Shown piece by piece: positions 9,216-17,872 of a stretch of DNA of 64,000 bases. Under the pieces are notes generated by a model that did not search any database, had not been told where the DNA came from, and was given only the letters and a program-made list of their open reading frames with translations. Every line of letters starts with the position of its first letter. Position 1 is the first letter of the stretch. The stretch is taken from contig NZ_LFMD02000007.1 of the NCBI RefSeq assembly GCF_015776785.2, positions 1,346,615-1,410,614 of the forward strand. Direction: 5' to 3'. Source of the DNA: Kitasatospora sp. SUK 42. GTDB taxonomy: Bacteria > Actinomycetota > Actinomycetes > Streptomycetales > Streptomycetaceae. The translations under genes were made by a program, and so were the position numbers.

Positions 9216-10601
9216 ATGGCTCATCAGACTCTGCTGTCCGTGCGCGAGGACACCGCGCTACCGGGGCGATTCTCCCGGTCCGCAGCCATGAGGGATGCCG
9301 GTGCGGGTATGTCCACGGCGGAGTTCTCCGGATGGTTCGCCGGGCGCAGGTCGGCCAACCGGTTCCGGGTCGACCGGATTCCGTTCAACGCGTTGGAGGG
9401 CTGGTCCTTCGAAGAGGGGACCGGGAATATCGCCCACCGCAGTGGAAGATTCTTCACCGTCGAGGGACTTCACATCGTGGTCGGCAACGGCCCGTTCCCG
9501 GAATGGCAGCAACCCATCATCGTCCAGCCCGAGGTCGGCATCCTCGGCATCCTGGCGAAGGAATTCGACGGGGTCCTGCACTTCCTGATGCAGGCGAAGA
9601 TGGAACCGGGCAATCCCAACCTGTTGCAGCTGTCGCCGACCGTCCAGGCCACCCGCAGCAACTACACCAAGGTGCACCGGGGCGCCGACGTCAAGTACCT
9701 CGACTACTTCACCGACCGCAACCGCAGCCGGGTGCTGGTCGACGTGCTCCAGTCCGAACACGGCGCGTGGTTCTTCCTGAAGTCCAACCGCAACATGATC
9801 GTCGAAGTGGACGAGGACGTGCCGGTCGGCGAGGACTTCTGCTGGCTGACGCTCGGTCAGATCGGCGAACTGCTGCGCCGCGACAACGTCGTGAACATGG
9901 ACGCGCGCACCGTGCTCGCCTGCGCCCCGACCGCGCACGCGGAGGCCGGCGTGATGCACTCCGACATCGACCTGCTGTCCTGGTTCACCTTCGAGCGCTC
10001 CCGGCACGACGTCCGGGTCCAGCGGATCCCGCTGTCCCCGTTGCAGGGCTGGGAGCGCGGCGAGAGCTCCATCGACCACGAACTCAGCCGGTACTTCCGG
10101 GTGATGGCCGTGTCGGTGGAGGCGGGCAACCGGGAGGTGACCGGCTGGACCCAGCCGCTGTTCGAGCCCCGGGCGCGCGGCATCGTCGCCTTCGTGGTCC
10201 GGCGCTTCCAGGGCGTCCCCCACGTGCTGGTCCACTCCCGGGTGGAGGCCGGCTTCCGGGACACCGTCGAACTCGGGCCGACCGTCCAGTTCACCCCGGA
10301 GCACTACGCGCACCTGCCGGCGATGAGCCGCCCCCGCTTCCAGGAGCTGGTGATGGACATCGAGCCCGGCCGGATCCGCTACGACGCCCTGCACTCGGAG
10401 GAGGGCGGCCGGTTCTTCAACGCGGTCAGCCGCTACCTCATCATCGAGGCCGACGAGGAGCAGGCGCCGGCCCAGCCGCCGGCGGGCTACCTCTGGGTCA
10501 CCCCGGGGCAGCTGAACTCGCTGGTCCGGCACGGGCGTTACGTCAACGTCCAGGGCCGGACCCTGCTGTCGGTCATCAACTCCGGAGCGGTCGAGCTGTG
10601 A
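9216..10601 (+). CDS. NDP-hexose 2,3-dehydratase
   Basis: This 461-residue protein removes the C2 hydroxyl from NDP-4-keto-6-deoxyglucose, the first committed step to 2,6-dideoxysugars. The family is an internal tandem duplication and both halves are visible. One begins WFAGRRSANRFRVDRIPFN near residue 35, and the other begins WFTFERSRHDVRVQRIPLS near residue 250. Each half then has a tryptophan-containing segment and a run ending ILTLGQ- or VTPGQL-like near LLRRDNVVNMDARTVL and LVRHGRYVNVQGRTLL. Length matches SpnO/TylX3-type enzymes. The ATG start has GGAGG eight bases upstream. The next gene overlaps it by four bases, so the two are co-translated. The unstable 3-keto product needs a ketoreductase, and the best candidate is at 49454-50554. 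Confidence 0.92.
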   Translation: MAHQTLLSVREDTALPGRFSRSAAMRDAGAGMSTAEFSGWFAGRRSANRFRVDRIPFNALEGWSFEEGTGNIAHRSGRFFTVEGLHIVVGNGPFPEWQQPIIVQPEVGILGILAKEFDGVLHFLMQAKMEPGNPNLLQLSPTVQATRSNYTKVHRGADVKYLDYFTDRNRSRVLVDVLQSEHGAWFFLKSNRNMIVEVDEDVPVGEDFCWLTLGQIGELLRRDNVVNMDARTVLACAPTAHAEAGVMHSDIDLLSWFTFERSRHDVRVQRIPLSPLQGWERGESSIDHELSRYFRVMAVSVEAGNREVTGWTQPLFEPRARGIVAFVVRRFQGVPHVLVHSRVEAGFRDTVELGPTVQFTPEHYAHLPAMSRPRFQELVMDIEPGRIRYDALHSEEGGRFFNAVSRYLIIEADEEQAPAQPPAGYLWVTPGQLNSLVRHGRYVNVQGRTLLSVINSGAVEL

Positions 10602-11686
10602 GCGGGAACCAGCCGCGGGCCCTGAAGGCCCTCGTGCTCTCCGGCGGGGCCGGCACCCGGCTGCGCCCCTTCACCCACACCTCCGCCAAGCAGCTGGTGC
10701 CGGTGGCCAACAAGCCGGTGCTCTTCTACGGCCTGGAGGCGATCGCCGAGGCGGGCATCACCGAGGTCGGCATCATCGTCGGGGACACCGCCGAGGAGAT
10801 CAGGGAGGCGGTCGGCGACGGCTCCACCTTCGGCCTGAAGGTGACGTACATCCCGCAGACCGCGCCGCTGGGCCTGGCCCACGCCGTGCTGATCGCCCGG
10901 GAGTACCTCGGCGACGACGACTTCCTGATGTACCTCGGCGACAACTTCATCGGCGGCGGCATGACCGGCCTCGTCGACGAGTTCCGGGCGCGGCGGCCGG
11001 ACGCGCAGGTCGCGGTCACCAGGGTCGCCGACCCGCGGGCCTTCGGCGTGGCCGAACTCGGGCCCGACGGACGGGTGGTGGCCCTGGAGGAGAAACCCGC
11101 CGAACCCAGGAGCGACCTGGCCCTGGTCGGTGTCTACCTGTTCACTGCCGCCGTGCACGAGGCCGTACGGGCCATCGAGCCCTCGGCACGCGGCGAACTG
11201 GAGATCACCCACGCCTTGCAGTGGCTGATCGACCAGCGGCACGACGTCCGGGCCGGCCTGCTCTCCGGCTACTGGAAGGACACCGGGAGCGTCGCCGACA
11301 TGCTGGAGGTCAACCGGGCCGTCCTGGAGCAGACCGAGGCGCGGGTCGACGGAGAGGTCGACGCGGAGAGCGAGCTGGTCGGACGGGTGCGGATCGAGCG
11401 CGGGGCCCGGGTCACCGGCTCGCGCATCGTCGGCCCCGCCGTGATCGGACCGGACACCGTGGTCTCCGGCTCCTACGTCGGCCCGTTCACCTCGATCTCC
11501 CGCGACTGCCGGATCACCGACAGCGAGATCGAGTTCTCGATCGTCCTGGACGGCTCCTCGGTGCGCGGCGCCCGCCGGGTGCACGCCTCGATCATCGGAC
11601 GCAACGTCGAGGTGACACCCGCCCCGCGGGTGGCCGCCGCGCACCGGCTGGTCCTCGGAGACCACAGCAAGGTTCAGCTCCCCTGA
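10598..11686 (+). CDS. Glucose-1-phosphate thymidylyltransferase (long form)
   Basis: This 362-residue enzyme activates glucose 1-phosphate to an NDP-glucose, the entry step to deoxysugars. The nucleotidyltransferase signature LSGGAGTRLRPFTHTSAKQ is at about residues 12-30. YLGDNFIGGG carries the metal-binding aspartate, and ALEEKPAEP and LSGYWKDTGS are further family motifs. The C-terminal quarter is a left-handed beta-helix-like extension (SELVGRVRIERGARVTGSRI and following). This places it with the long StrD-type antibiotic enzymes rather than short RmlA. The GTG start overlaps the dehydratase stop as GTGA. UnbV follows in the same direction after a gap of about 50 bases. Confidence 0.92.
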   Translation: MSGNQPRALKALVLSGGAGTRLRPFTHTSAKQLVPVANKPVLFYGLEAIAEAGITEVGIIVGDTAEEIREAVGDGSTFGLKVTYIPQTAPLGLAHAVLIAREYLGDDDFLMYLGDNFIGGGMTGLVDEFRARRPDAQVAVTRVADPRAFGVAELGPDGRVVALEEKPAEPRSDLALVGVYLFTAAVHEAVRAIEPSARGELEITHALQWLIDQRHDVRAGLLSGYWKDTGSVADMLEVNRAVLEQTEARVDGEVDAESELVGRVRIERGARVTGSRIVGPAVIGPDTVVSGSYVGPFTSISRDCRITDSEIEFSIVLDGSSVRGARRVHASIIGRNVEVTPAPRVAAAHRLVLGDHSKVQLP

Positions 11687-11738
11687 GCGAACCGCGAGAA
11701 GACAGGCCCTGTTGATCCCCACAGAAGGGTGGAATTTG

Positions 11739-13721
11739 GTGGCGTACCGTGAGCGATTCCGCAGACTGATACCTGGCCTGGTGGTGATTTTGGTGGCCGC
11801 CTCGCTCTTCTTCGCCGCACGTGCCTCGGTCGCGGCGCCGGGGGGTGACGAGGTGGCGAAGCAGTACGGCTTCAAGGAGATGCCCATCGCCATGCCGCCC
11901 GGCTACGAGCAGAAGCCGATGAACACCGTCCGGGTGGTCAACCCGGCGTACCAGAAGATCCGTTCGTGGATCTCCTCGGTCGGGGCCAGCATCGCGATCA
12001 ACGATGTCACCGGCCACGGCGTGGCCGACGGCATGTGCATCGTGGACACCCGCACCAACAGCGTGGTGGTGACCTACACACCGACCGCCCGGCCGGCCGA
12101 CAGGTTCACGCCCTTCGTGCTCGACGGCGCGCCGCTGCCGATGGACGACGCCATGGCGCCCACCGGCTGCACCCCCGGGGACTTCAACGGGGACGGCCGG
12201 ACGGACTTCCTGGTGACGTACTGGGGCCGCACGCCGATCCTGTTCATGGCGAAGTCGGACGCCACCACGCCCTCGGCGAGCGCCTACGTGCCGAGGGAGC
12301 TGCTGCCCTCGCAGTCCATCGACGGCAAGTACCACGGCCCGCGCTGGAACACCGACGCCGCCTACGTGGGCGACCTCGACGGCACCGGCCACCCCTCGAT
12401 CGTCATCGGCAACTACTTCCCCGACTCGGACGTGCTCGACCCGAACGGCCTGAAGAACGTGGTGATGAACGACTCGCTGTCCAGCGCCAAGAACGCGGGC
12501 GGCGACCACGTCCTGCGCTGGTACGGCGGGACGGCGGGCACGGAGCCGACGGCCTCGTACATCGAGGAGAAGGACGCCATCCCGTACGACGCGTCGACGG
12601 GCTGGACGCTGGCCATCTCGGGTGCGGACCTGACCGGCGAGGGCCTGCCCGACCTGTACATCGCCAACGACTTCGGCCACGCGCACCTGCTGTACAACCG
12701 GTCGACGCCCGGGAAGATCCGCTTCACCGAGGCCAAGGGCGAACGCACCCCGACCACGCCCAAGTCCTTCATCCTGGGCAACGGTTCGTTCAAGGGCATG
12801 GGCGTCGACTTCGGCGACCTCCGCCGCACCGGCAAGTACGACATGATGGTCAGCAACATCACCGTCGCCTGGGGCCTGGAGGAGAGCAACTTCCTCTGGA
12901 TCAACCAGGCGAAGGACGAGGACGAGATGCGGCGCAAGCTCGACGCGGGCGTCGCGCCGTTCACCCAGCAGGCCCAGGAGCACGGCGTGGCCTGGACCGG
13001 CTGGGGCTGGGACACCAAGATGGGCGACTTCCTCAACAACGGGGACCTCTCCATCCTCCAGTCCGACGGGTTCGTCAAGGGCAACATCGACCGCTGGCCG
13101 TGGCTGCAGGAGATGGCCATGACCAACGACGACCTGCTCTCCAACCCGGCGATGTGGCCCAACGTCCAGCCGGGCGACGACATCGCCGGTGACGAGGCGA
13201 TCGCCTTCTACGCGAAGAGCCCCAGCGGCAAGTTCGTCAACATCAGCGAGGACCTGGGCATCGCGGTGAAGACCCCGACCCGGGCCATCGCCACCGGCGA
13301 CACCACCGGCACCGGCGCGCTGGACTTCGCCGTGGCCCGCCAGTGGGGGCCGCCCGCCTTCTACTGCAACACCTCGCCGAACCGGGGCAACTACCTGAAC
13401 CTGAACCTGTTCCGGCCGCTCGCGGACGGCGCCGGCGCGGGCCAGGGCCTGGTGAACACCGGCGTGCCCGCGTACGGCACCACGGTGAAGGTCACCACCC
13501 CGGACGGCACCCAGATCTCCCAGCTCGACGGTGGCGGCGGCCACAGCGGCTTCCGCAGCTTCGACGTGCGCTTCGGGCTCGGCTCCTACCAGGGGCCGGT
13601 CACCGTCAACCTGAGGTGGCGGGACGCGAGCGGCGCGCAGCACGAGAAGACGCAGCAGCTCACCGCCGGCCGCCACTCCCTCATGCTGAGCAGCGACGTC
13701 CAGGAGGTTTCGAGCCGATGA
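11739..13721 (+). CDS. unbV: Enediyne cassette protein UnbV (E4-like), secreted FG-GAP repeat protein
   Basis: This protein of about 660 residues starts with a positively charged end and one hydrophobic segment (RRLIPGLVVILVAASLFFAA), so it is exported or membrane-anchored. The body has several FG-GAP/VCBS-type beta-propeller repeats with calcium-loop motifs, including DFNGDGRTDF, DLDGTGHPS and DLTGEGLPDLYIAND. It ends in an ASPIC/UnbV-type domain (VPAYGTTVKVTTPDG; SGFRSFDVRFGLG). UnbV is one of the five proteins conserved in enediyne clusters (PKSE, TEBC, UnbL, UnbV, UnbU), and its biochemical role is still unclear. GTG 11739 is preferred because GAAGGGTGG at 11724-11732 is correctly spaced. 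A TTG at 11712 is an alternative. It overlaps unbU by four bases. Confidence 0.9.
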   Translation: MAYRERFRRLIPGLVVILVAASLFFAARASVAAPGGDEVAKQYGFKEMPIAMPPGYEQKPMNTVRVVNPAYQKIRSWISSVGASIAINDVTGHGVADGMCIVDTRTNSVVVTYTPTARPADRFTPFVLDGAPLPMDDAMAPTGCTPGDFNGDGRTDFLVTYWGRTPILFMAKSDATTPSASAYVPRELLPSQSIDGKYHGPRWNTDAAYVGDLDGTGHPSIVIGNYFPDSDVLDPNGLKNVVMNDSLSSAKNAGGDHVLRWYGGTAGTEPTASYIEEKDAIPYDASTGWTLAISGADLTGEGLPDLYIANDFGHAHLLYNRSTPGKIRFTEAKGERTPTTPKSFILGNGSFKGMGVDFGDLRRTGKYDMMVSNITVAWGLEESNFLWINQAKDEDEMRRKLDAGVAPFTQQAQEHGVAWTGWGWDTKMGDFLNNGDLSILQSDGFVKGNIDRWPWLQEMAMTNDDLLSNPAMWPNVQPGDDIAGDEAIAFYAKSPSGKFVNISEDLGIAVKTPTRAIATGDTTGTGALDFAVARQWGPPAFYCNTSPNRGNYLNLNLFRPLADGAGAGQGLVNTGVPAYGTTVKVTTPDGTQISQLDGGGGHSGFRSFDVRFGLGSYQGPVTVNLRWRDASGAQHEKTQQLTAGRHSLMLSSDVQEVSSR

Positions 13722-14680
13722 CAGCCACCAAGGCGAAGGACCCCAGGTACCTCGCCCTGCGCAACTTCGCGATCTCGATCAGCGTGTTCAACGCCTTCGG
13801 CTACACCCTGCTGGGCTTCGAGCAGCCGTGGCTGTGGCCGTTCATCGCGGTGGCCACCGCCTACACCTGTGAGATCTGCTTCGAGCTGGTCAGCGCCTGG
13901 GCCCAGCGGCGCGCCCCCCGCTTCCGGGGGAACGGCTTCCGCGGGCTGTACGAGTTCCTGCTGCCGGCGCACATCACGGCCCTGGCCGTCAACATGTTGA
14001 CCTACGGCAACAACCAGCTGCTGCCGCTGTTCTTCGGCGTGGTCATCGGCGTCGGCGGGAAGCACGCGTTGCAGGCCCCGATCGCGGGCCGGATGCGGCA
14101 CTTCATGAACCCGTCGAACTTCGGCATCACGATGTCGCTGGTGTGCTTCGGCTCCTGGTTCAGCATCGCGCCGCCGTACGAGTTCACGGAGAACGCGAAC
14201 ACCTTCTTCCGGGTGATGATCCCGCTGATCATCGCCACGGCCGGAACGGTGATCAACGCCCTGCTCACCAAGCGGACCCCGCTGATCGTGGGCTGGCTCG
14301 GCGCCTTCGCCATCCAGGCCTTCATCCGGCACTGGATCTGGGACGTCGCGCTGTTCTCCGCGCTCGGTGCGATGACCGGTGTCGCCTTCGTGCTGTTCAC
14401 CAACTACATGATCTCCGACCCGGGGACGACGCCGATGAAGGGCCGGGCGCAGTTCATGTTCGGCTCCTCGGTCGCCTTCGTGTACGCGATCCTCATGCAG
14501 TTCAACGTCGTCTACACGCTGTTCTTCGCGACCACGATCGTCTGTGGGCTGCGCGGGCTCGGCTGGTGGGTGGCGCACCTGATCAACCGGTCCCGGCAGG
14601 CGCGCGTCGTCGGCGCGGCGGCCGCCGACGAGGCGGCCGCCAGGCTGCCGAAGGCGGAGGCCGGGGCGGTCGCGGCCTGA
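13718..14680 (+). CDS. unbU: Enediyne cassette membrane protein UnbU (E5-like)
   Basis: This 320-residue integral membrane protein has about eight to ten hydrophobic helices and a short charged Ala-rich tail. It resembles the RnfD/NqrB family in the segments HFMNPSNFGITMSL and YMISDPGTTPMKGRAQFMFG. The latter corresponds to the flavin- or ion-handling region of those electron-transport subunits. UnbU is conserved beside UnbV in enediyne clusters. A membrane redox or transport function fits, but has not been shown to my knowledge. The ATG overlaps the unbV stop (ATGA), so expression is coupled. A 21-base-pair terminator hairpin begins eight bases after the stop. Confidence 0.88.
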   Translation: MTATKAKDPRYLALRNFAISISVFNAFGYTLLGFEQPWLWPFIAVATAYTCEICFELVSAWAQRRAPRFRGNGFRGLYEFLLPAHITALAVNMLTYGNNQLLPLFFGVVIGVGGKHALQAPIAGRMRHFMNPSNFGITMSLVCFGSWFSIAPPYEFTENANTFFRVMIPLIIATAGTVINALLTKRTPLIVGWLGAFAIQAFIRHWIWDVALFSALGAMTGVAFVLFTNYMISDPGTTPMKGRAQFMFGSSVAFVYAILMQFNVVYTLFFATTIVCGLRGLGWWVAHLINRSRQARVVGAAAADEAAARLPKAEAGAVAA

Positions 14681-14687
14681 TCCGTCG

Positions 14688-14733
14688 AAGGGGCTTGTGG
14701 CGCCGACCGCGCGGTCGGCGCCACAAGCCCCTT
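14688..14733. terminator. Bidirectional terminator hairpin
   Basis: A perfect 21-base-pair inverted repeat (14688-14708 and 14713-14733) has a GCGC loop. It lies between the convergent unbU gene and the minus-strand isomerase-family gene and probably ends both transcripts. Confidence 0.85.
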
Positions 14734-14747
14734 TCCGCGTTCGCCGG

Positions 14748-15488
14748 CTACTGCCCGGCTGCCGAGGCCTCCGAAGCCTCCGAGGCCTCCGCCGGCGGGT
14801 CGAACGGCCCCCAGGTGAACGCGGGCAGCCATGGCCCGGGATCGGTGCTCCAGTCGAGGTCGGAGATCTGCCGGTGCGTCCGCCGCCCGGTGAGCGAGCG
14901 CAGCAGGTCGTGGCGGTGCCCGTGGACGGTGGCGCCCGGCTCGCCGTCACCGGCCTGCCACTGGCCGCCGGGCGTCTCGATCCGCAGCGCGGGCAGCCCG
15001 TGCTCGCGCACGGAGTTGGCGAGGCCGCGGACGACGAGGTCCAGCGAGGACGGGTAGGAGGGGTGGTCGTGGGGGACGGGCGCGCCCAGGGCCCGCCGGA
15101 TGTCGAGCTCGTGGGTGAGGGCGTCCATCATCATCATGGTGTGGCGCAGCTGCGGGGTGGTGGTGACCACCTTGGCCATCGGGGCGTCCAACGCGGCCCA
15201 CTCGGTGAGGAGTTCGTCCAGGGAGGCGTCGAAGCCCGCGTGCGGGACCTCCCACAGGTTGCCGGGGGCGTCGGCGGCGACGGCGCGGCCGATCGCCACC
15301 AGGTGGCCCACGGCGTCCAGGACGGTCCAGCCCGGACACGCGGGGACGGGGAGGCTCGCGGCCTCGGGCCGGCCGCCGGTCAACTCCGTGATGTTCTCCC
15401 GGGAGTTGCGGTAGGCGAGATGGTCGGGCCAGCGCTCCCACCGGTTGGCGGCGGGCGCCGTGGCGTCGTGGCGACGATCCGTGCTCAT
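14748..15488 (-). CDS. Maleylpyruvate-isomerase-family (mycothiol-dependent, DinB-like) protein
   Basis: This 246-residue protein has the TIGR03083/MDMPI_N pattern. A four-helix domain carries VPACPGWTVLDAVGHLVAIGRA with the metal-ligand His, then TPQLRHTMMMMDALTHELDIRRAL with a second and third His. This family covers metal-dependent, often mycothiol-using enzymes, and most members are uncharacterised. Start ATG 15488 has GAGGAG nine bases upstream. The C-terminus is a repeated Glu-Ala-Ser tail (EASEASEASA). It is transcribed against the flanking genes. A thiol-dependent role in handling a reactive product is conceivable but not shown. A relative lies at 35321-36124. Confidence 0.7.
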   Translation of the reverse strand: MSTDRRHDATAPAANRWERWPDHLAYRNSRENITELTGGRPEAASLPVPACPGWTVLDAVGHLVAIGRAVAADAPGNLWEVPHAGFDASLDELLTEWAALDAPMAKVVTTTPQLRHTMMMMDALTHELDIRRALGAPVPHDHPSYPSSLDLVVRGLANSVREHGLPALRIETPGGQWQAGDGEPGATVHGHRHDLLRSLTGRRTHRQISDLDWSTDPGPWLPAFTWGPFDPPAEASEASEASAAGQ

Positions 15489-15671
15489 ACGGGTTCTCCT
15501 CGGTCGGGGGTGTTCGTTGCCGGGCGTCGTGCGAAGCCATTGCATTCTGTCCGACGCGCTTTCGGCGTTGGGCGGCCGGTCCGCCGAGACAGCACTTCCG
15601 GAGATGCCCGAGCGCGGTCCGAGGCGGATTCTGACAGTGAAGTACTGCCTGACAGACGGGAGTTGTCGGAA
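15489..15671. promoter_or_regulatory. Divergent promoter region with CTGACAG direct repeat
   Basis: This gap of 183 bases lies between the minus-strand isomerase-family gene and the plus-strand SgcJ-like genes. The heptamer CTGACAG occurs twice in the same orientation, at 15631-15637 and 15649-15655, 18 bases apart and within 45 bases of the SgcJ-like start. The first copy continues as TGACAGTG, a word also seen in the repeat upstream of the PKSE gene (24769-24776). Common regulation is only a possibility. Confidence 0.4.
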
Positions 15672-16124
15672 ATGACAGCGATAGCCAACCTGGACGCCTA
15701 CTACGGCGAGTTCACCAGCGAGCAGGAGAAGGACGTCCTGAGCGTTCCGCTGCGACTGGTCGCCGCGTGGGCGCGCAACGACGCCGAGGGCGTTGCGGAC
15801 TCCTTCACCGAGGACGGGATCCTGATCCTCCCGGGCGACGTGCTCAAGCGTGGCCGCGAGGAGATCCGGGTGTTCATGGCGGCCGCGTACGCCGGCCCCT
15901 TCAAGGGCACCGGCGTGACCGGCGCGCCGGTCGACGTCCGGTTCGCCAGCGACGACGTGGCGCTGATCCGCACCCACGGCGGCATCCTGGCGCCCGGCGA
16001 GACCGAGATCGCCGAGGAGCTCGCGGTCCGCTCCACCTGGGTGGTGGTCCGCACCGACGGCGAGTGGCGGCTCGCGGCGTACCAGAACAGCCCCCGCGGC
16101 GCCGGCGCGACCCTGCGCTGGTAG
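15672..16124 (+). CDS. SgcJ/EcaC-family (SnoaL-like) protein
   Basis: This 150-residue protein has the cone-shaped alpha+beta fold of the NTF2/SnoaL superfamily. Recognisable stretches are VAAWARNDAEGVADSFTEDG (about 37-56), RGREEIRVFMAAAYAGPFKG and RSTWVVVRTDGEWRLAAYQNSP. The last is the closing strand pair of the SgcJ/EcaC (TIGR02246) family. SgcJ is a conserved protein of the C-1027 enediyne cluster and is needed for enediyne formation, but the reaction is not settled. The start is ATG 15672 with a weak purine-rich site (GGGAG) upstream. A paralogue follows after 46 bases on the same strand. Confidence 0.8.
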   Translation: MTAIANLDAYYGEFTSEQEKDVLSVPLRLVAAWARNDAEGVADSFTEDGILILPGDVLKRGREEIRVFMAAAYAGPFKGTGVTGAPVDVRFASDDVALIRTHGGILAPGETEIAEELAVRSTWVVVRTDGEWRLAAYQNSPRGAGATLRW

Positions 16125-16170
16125 TCCGGACCGGTCCCGAATTCCACACCCCTGAACAGGAGATGAGAGG

Positions 16171-16626
16171 ATGACGGAGAAGGCGGCGTCGCTGGTGACG
16201 CAGGCCAAGCAGTGGGCCTCGCGCTACGGCGAGTTCTCGAACGGAACCGAGGGCGCGGTGCTCACGGTGCCGCTGCGGGTGGGTGCGGCCTGGGCTTCGC
16301 ATGACGCGGACACCCTCGCCGAGCTGTACACCGAGGACGGCAGCGAGCTGATCGGCGACATCCAGCTCCGGGGCCGCGAGGAGATCCGGGCCTACCTGGC
16401 CGAGGCCTTCGCGGGTTCGTACCGGGGCTCCCGGCTGGTCGACGAGCCCGTCGACATCAAGCTGCTCACCGCCGACGTGGCGGTGGCGGTCACCGAGGGC
16501 GGAATCGTTCGCGCCGGGGAGGAGGCGCCGGCCCCCGAGAACAGCTTCCGGGCGACCTGGGTGGTCGTCAGGAGGGACGGCGACTGGCGGCTGTTCAGCC
16601 ACCAGACCAGCCCGCTGAAGGGCTGA
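16171..16626 (+). CDS. Second SgcJ/EcaC-family (SnoaL-like) protein
   Basis: This 151-residue protein is a paralogue of the preceding gene. It shares the pattern LTVPLRVGAAWASHDADTLAELYTEDG, RGREEIRAYLAEAFAGSYRG and RATWVVVRRDGDWRLFSHQTSP. The ATG start has AGGAGATGAGAGG upstream. Tandem SgcJ-like genes could form a hetero-oligomer or act on successive intermediates. The closing sequence SHQTSPLKG closely matches the end of the minus-strand relative at 36190-36669 (SHQSSPIKG). The two therefore share more recent ancestry with each other than with the protein at 15672. It is followed by terminator-like repeats. Confidence 0.8.
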   Translation: MTEKAASLVTQAKQWASRYGEFSNGTEGAVLTVPLRVGAAWASHDADTLAELYTEDGSELIGDIQLRGREEIRAYLAEAFAGSYRGSRLVDEPVDIKLLTADVAVAVTEGGIVRAGEEAPAPENSFRATWVVVRRDGDWRLFSHQTSPLKG

Positions 16627-16639
16627 TCCGCGCACGCGC

Positions 16640-16698
16640 CGACCGCCCCGGATTCTCCTTGGTGTCCGGGGCGGTCGCGTCTCTCGACGCGGAGACGC
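16640..16698. terminator. Terminator hairpin pair
   Basis: A 13-base-pair inverted repeat (16640-16652 and 16665-16677) has a T-rich 12-base loop. It is followed directly by a 7-base-pair repeat (16677-16683 and 16692-16698). They lie just downstream of the second SgcJ-like gene and about 120 bases before the next gene. Confidence 0.7.
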
Positions 16699-16815
16699 GG
16701 AGGCGCACAGGCGCACAGGCGCGGGGGCGCGGAACGCAACCGTGGAGATGCCCGCCGGGAAACCGCGCCGGGAGCATGGAGAGGCCGGATTTCCGGTCCC
16801 GAACCGGGAGGGATC

Positions 16816-17799
16816 ATGCCGACGACCTGGGGTTCGCTGCGCAGGCTGCTGCTGACGCCGCAACTGGCCGAGGTGACCTTCGCCCGCCGGGGGTTCCCGG
16901 TGACGCGCTCGCCGTCCACCGAACGGCTGGAGGCGGTGCCGCAGGCGGTGGTCTGCGGCTTCGAGTGGGGCATCGACGCCCGCTCCCAGTGGGAGCTGGA
17001 GCGCCGGTTGAGCCTCGTCGATCCGGAACAACGAGGGTTCGCCTACGAGGGCGCCACGATGGCCTTCACCATCCTGGACGCGACCGGCCGGGGCCGGCGG
17101 ACCCGTGACCTGCTGACCGGCCCCGGCCAGCCGCACATCTTCCTGGCCTACATCGGCATCGGCTTCGCCATGGCGCGGCTGCCGCGGCCCCTGTGGAAGA
17201 AGGTGCTGCCCGACCTGGGCGGCATTCCGTACCACCCGACGATGAGCTGGCTCGCGGTCGACGGCTACGGCTTCGACCTCGCCTACTTCCACACCCGGCG
17301 CTGGGTGGACGAGCAGCGGGTGCCGGAGCCGTACCCCTGGCTGGGGGACTCCGGGTACTTCCCGCGGGCGGTGGACCAGGGGATCGGCCGGGCGCTGTGG
17401 TTCATCCACGGCGGGCAGCCGGTCCAGGTCGCCGCCGCCGTCCGGAAGTTCGCCGACCACCGGCACGCCGACCTGTGGAGCGGTGTCGGCCTGGCGGCGA
17501 CCTTCGCCGGGGGCTGCCCGGCCGAGGGCCTGGTCGAGCTGCGCGGCGAGGCCGGCCCGCACCGGGCGCAGCTGGCCCAGGGCTCGGTGTTCGCGTCCAA
17601 GGCGCGGATCCACGCGGGCTTCGTCCCGGAGCACGGCGACCCCGCCTCGGTGGCGCTGACCGGTCTGTCGGCGGCCGAGGCCGCGGCACTGGCCGACGAC
17701 TCGGCCGCCCACGAGGCCGGCCCGGACGGCGAGCCGGCCTACGAGGTGTGGCGGGCCAATGTCCGGGCCAGTTTCGGAGCCCTGGATTCCGCTCGCTGA
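16816..17799 (+). CDS. DUF1702 family enediyne protein (UnbL-type), copy 1
   Basis: This 327-residue soluble protein belongs to DUF1702, the family I associate with UnbL/E3 of enediyne cassettes. Signature stretches are RGFAYEGATMAFTILD (about 75-90), AYIGIGFAMARLPRPLW and WLAVDGYGFDLAYFHTRRWV. DQGIGRALWFIHGG and DLWSGVGLAATFAGG follow. No known catalytic motif is visible. The start is ATG 16816 after GGGAGG. It is followed 73 bases later by a paralogue with the same motifs in the same order. The assignment to UnbL rests on length, family and cassette membership, so confidence in the exact E-number is moderate. Confidence 0.8.
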   Translation: MPTTWGSLRRLLLTPQLAEVTFARRGFPVTRSPSTERLEAVPQAVVCGFEWGIDARSQWELERRLSLVDPEQRGFAYEGATMAFTILDATGRGRRTRDLLTGPGQPHIFLAYIGIGFAMARLPRPLWKKVLPDLGGIPYHPTMSWLAVDGYGFDLAYFHTRRWVDEQRVPEPYPWLGDSGYFPRAVDQGIGRALWFIHGGQPVQVAAAVRKFADHRHADLWSGVGLAATFAGGCPAEGLVELRGEAGPHRAQLAQGSVFASKARIHAGFVPEHGDPASVALTGLSAAEAAALADDSAAHEAGPDGEPAYEVWRANVRASFGALDSAR

Positions 17800-17872
17800 C
17801 CCGGACCGATCGCGGGGGTGAATTCGTCGCTTTCCGCAACACCCACATCAGGATGAACGAGGGGAGAACAAC

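Noticed and set aside
14752..14795. GCCTCCGA repeats at the end of the isomerase-family gene
   Set aside because: They simply encode the Glu-Ala-Ser repeats of the protein tail.
16699..16740. Short repeats of GGCGCACA-like units
   Set aside because: Only two or three imperfect units in a GC-rich gap; too little to call a functional repeat or CRISPR.
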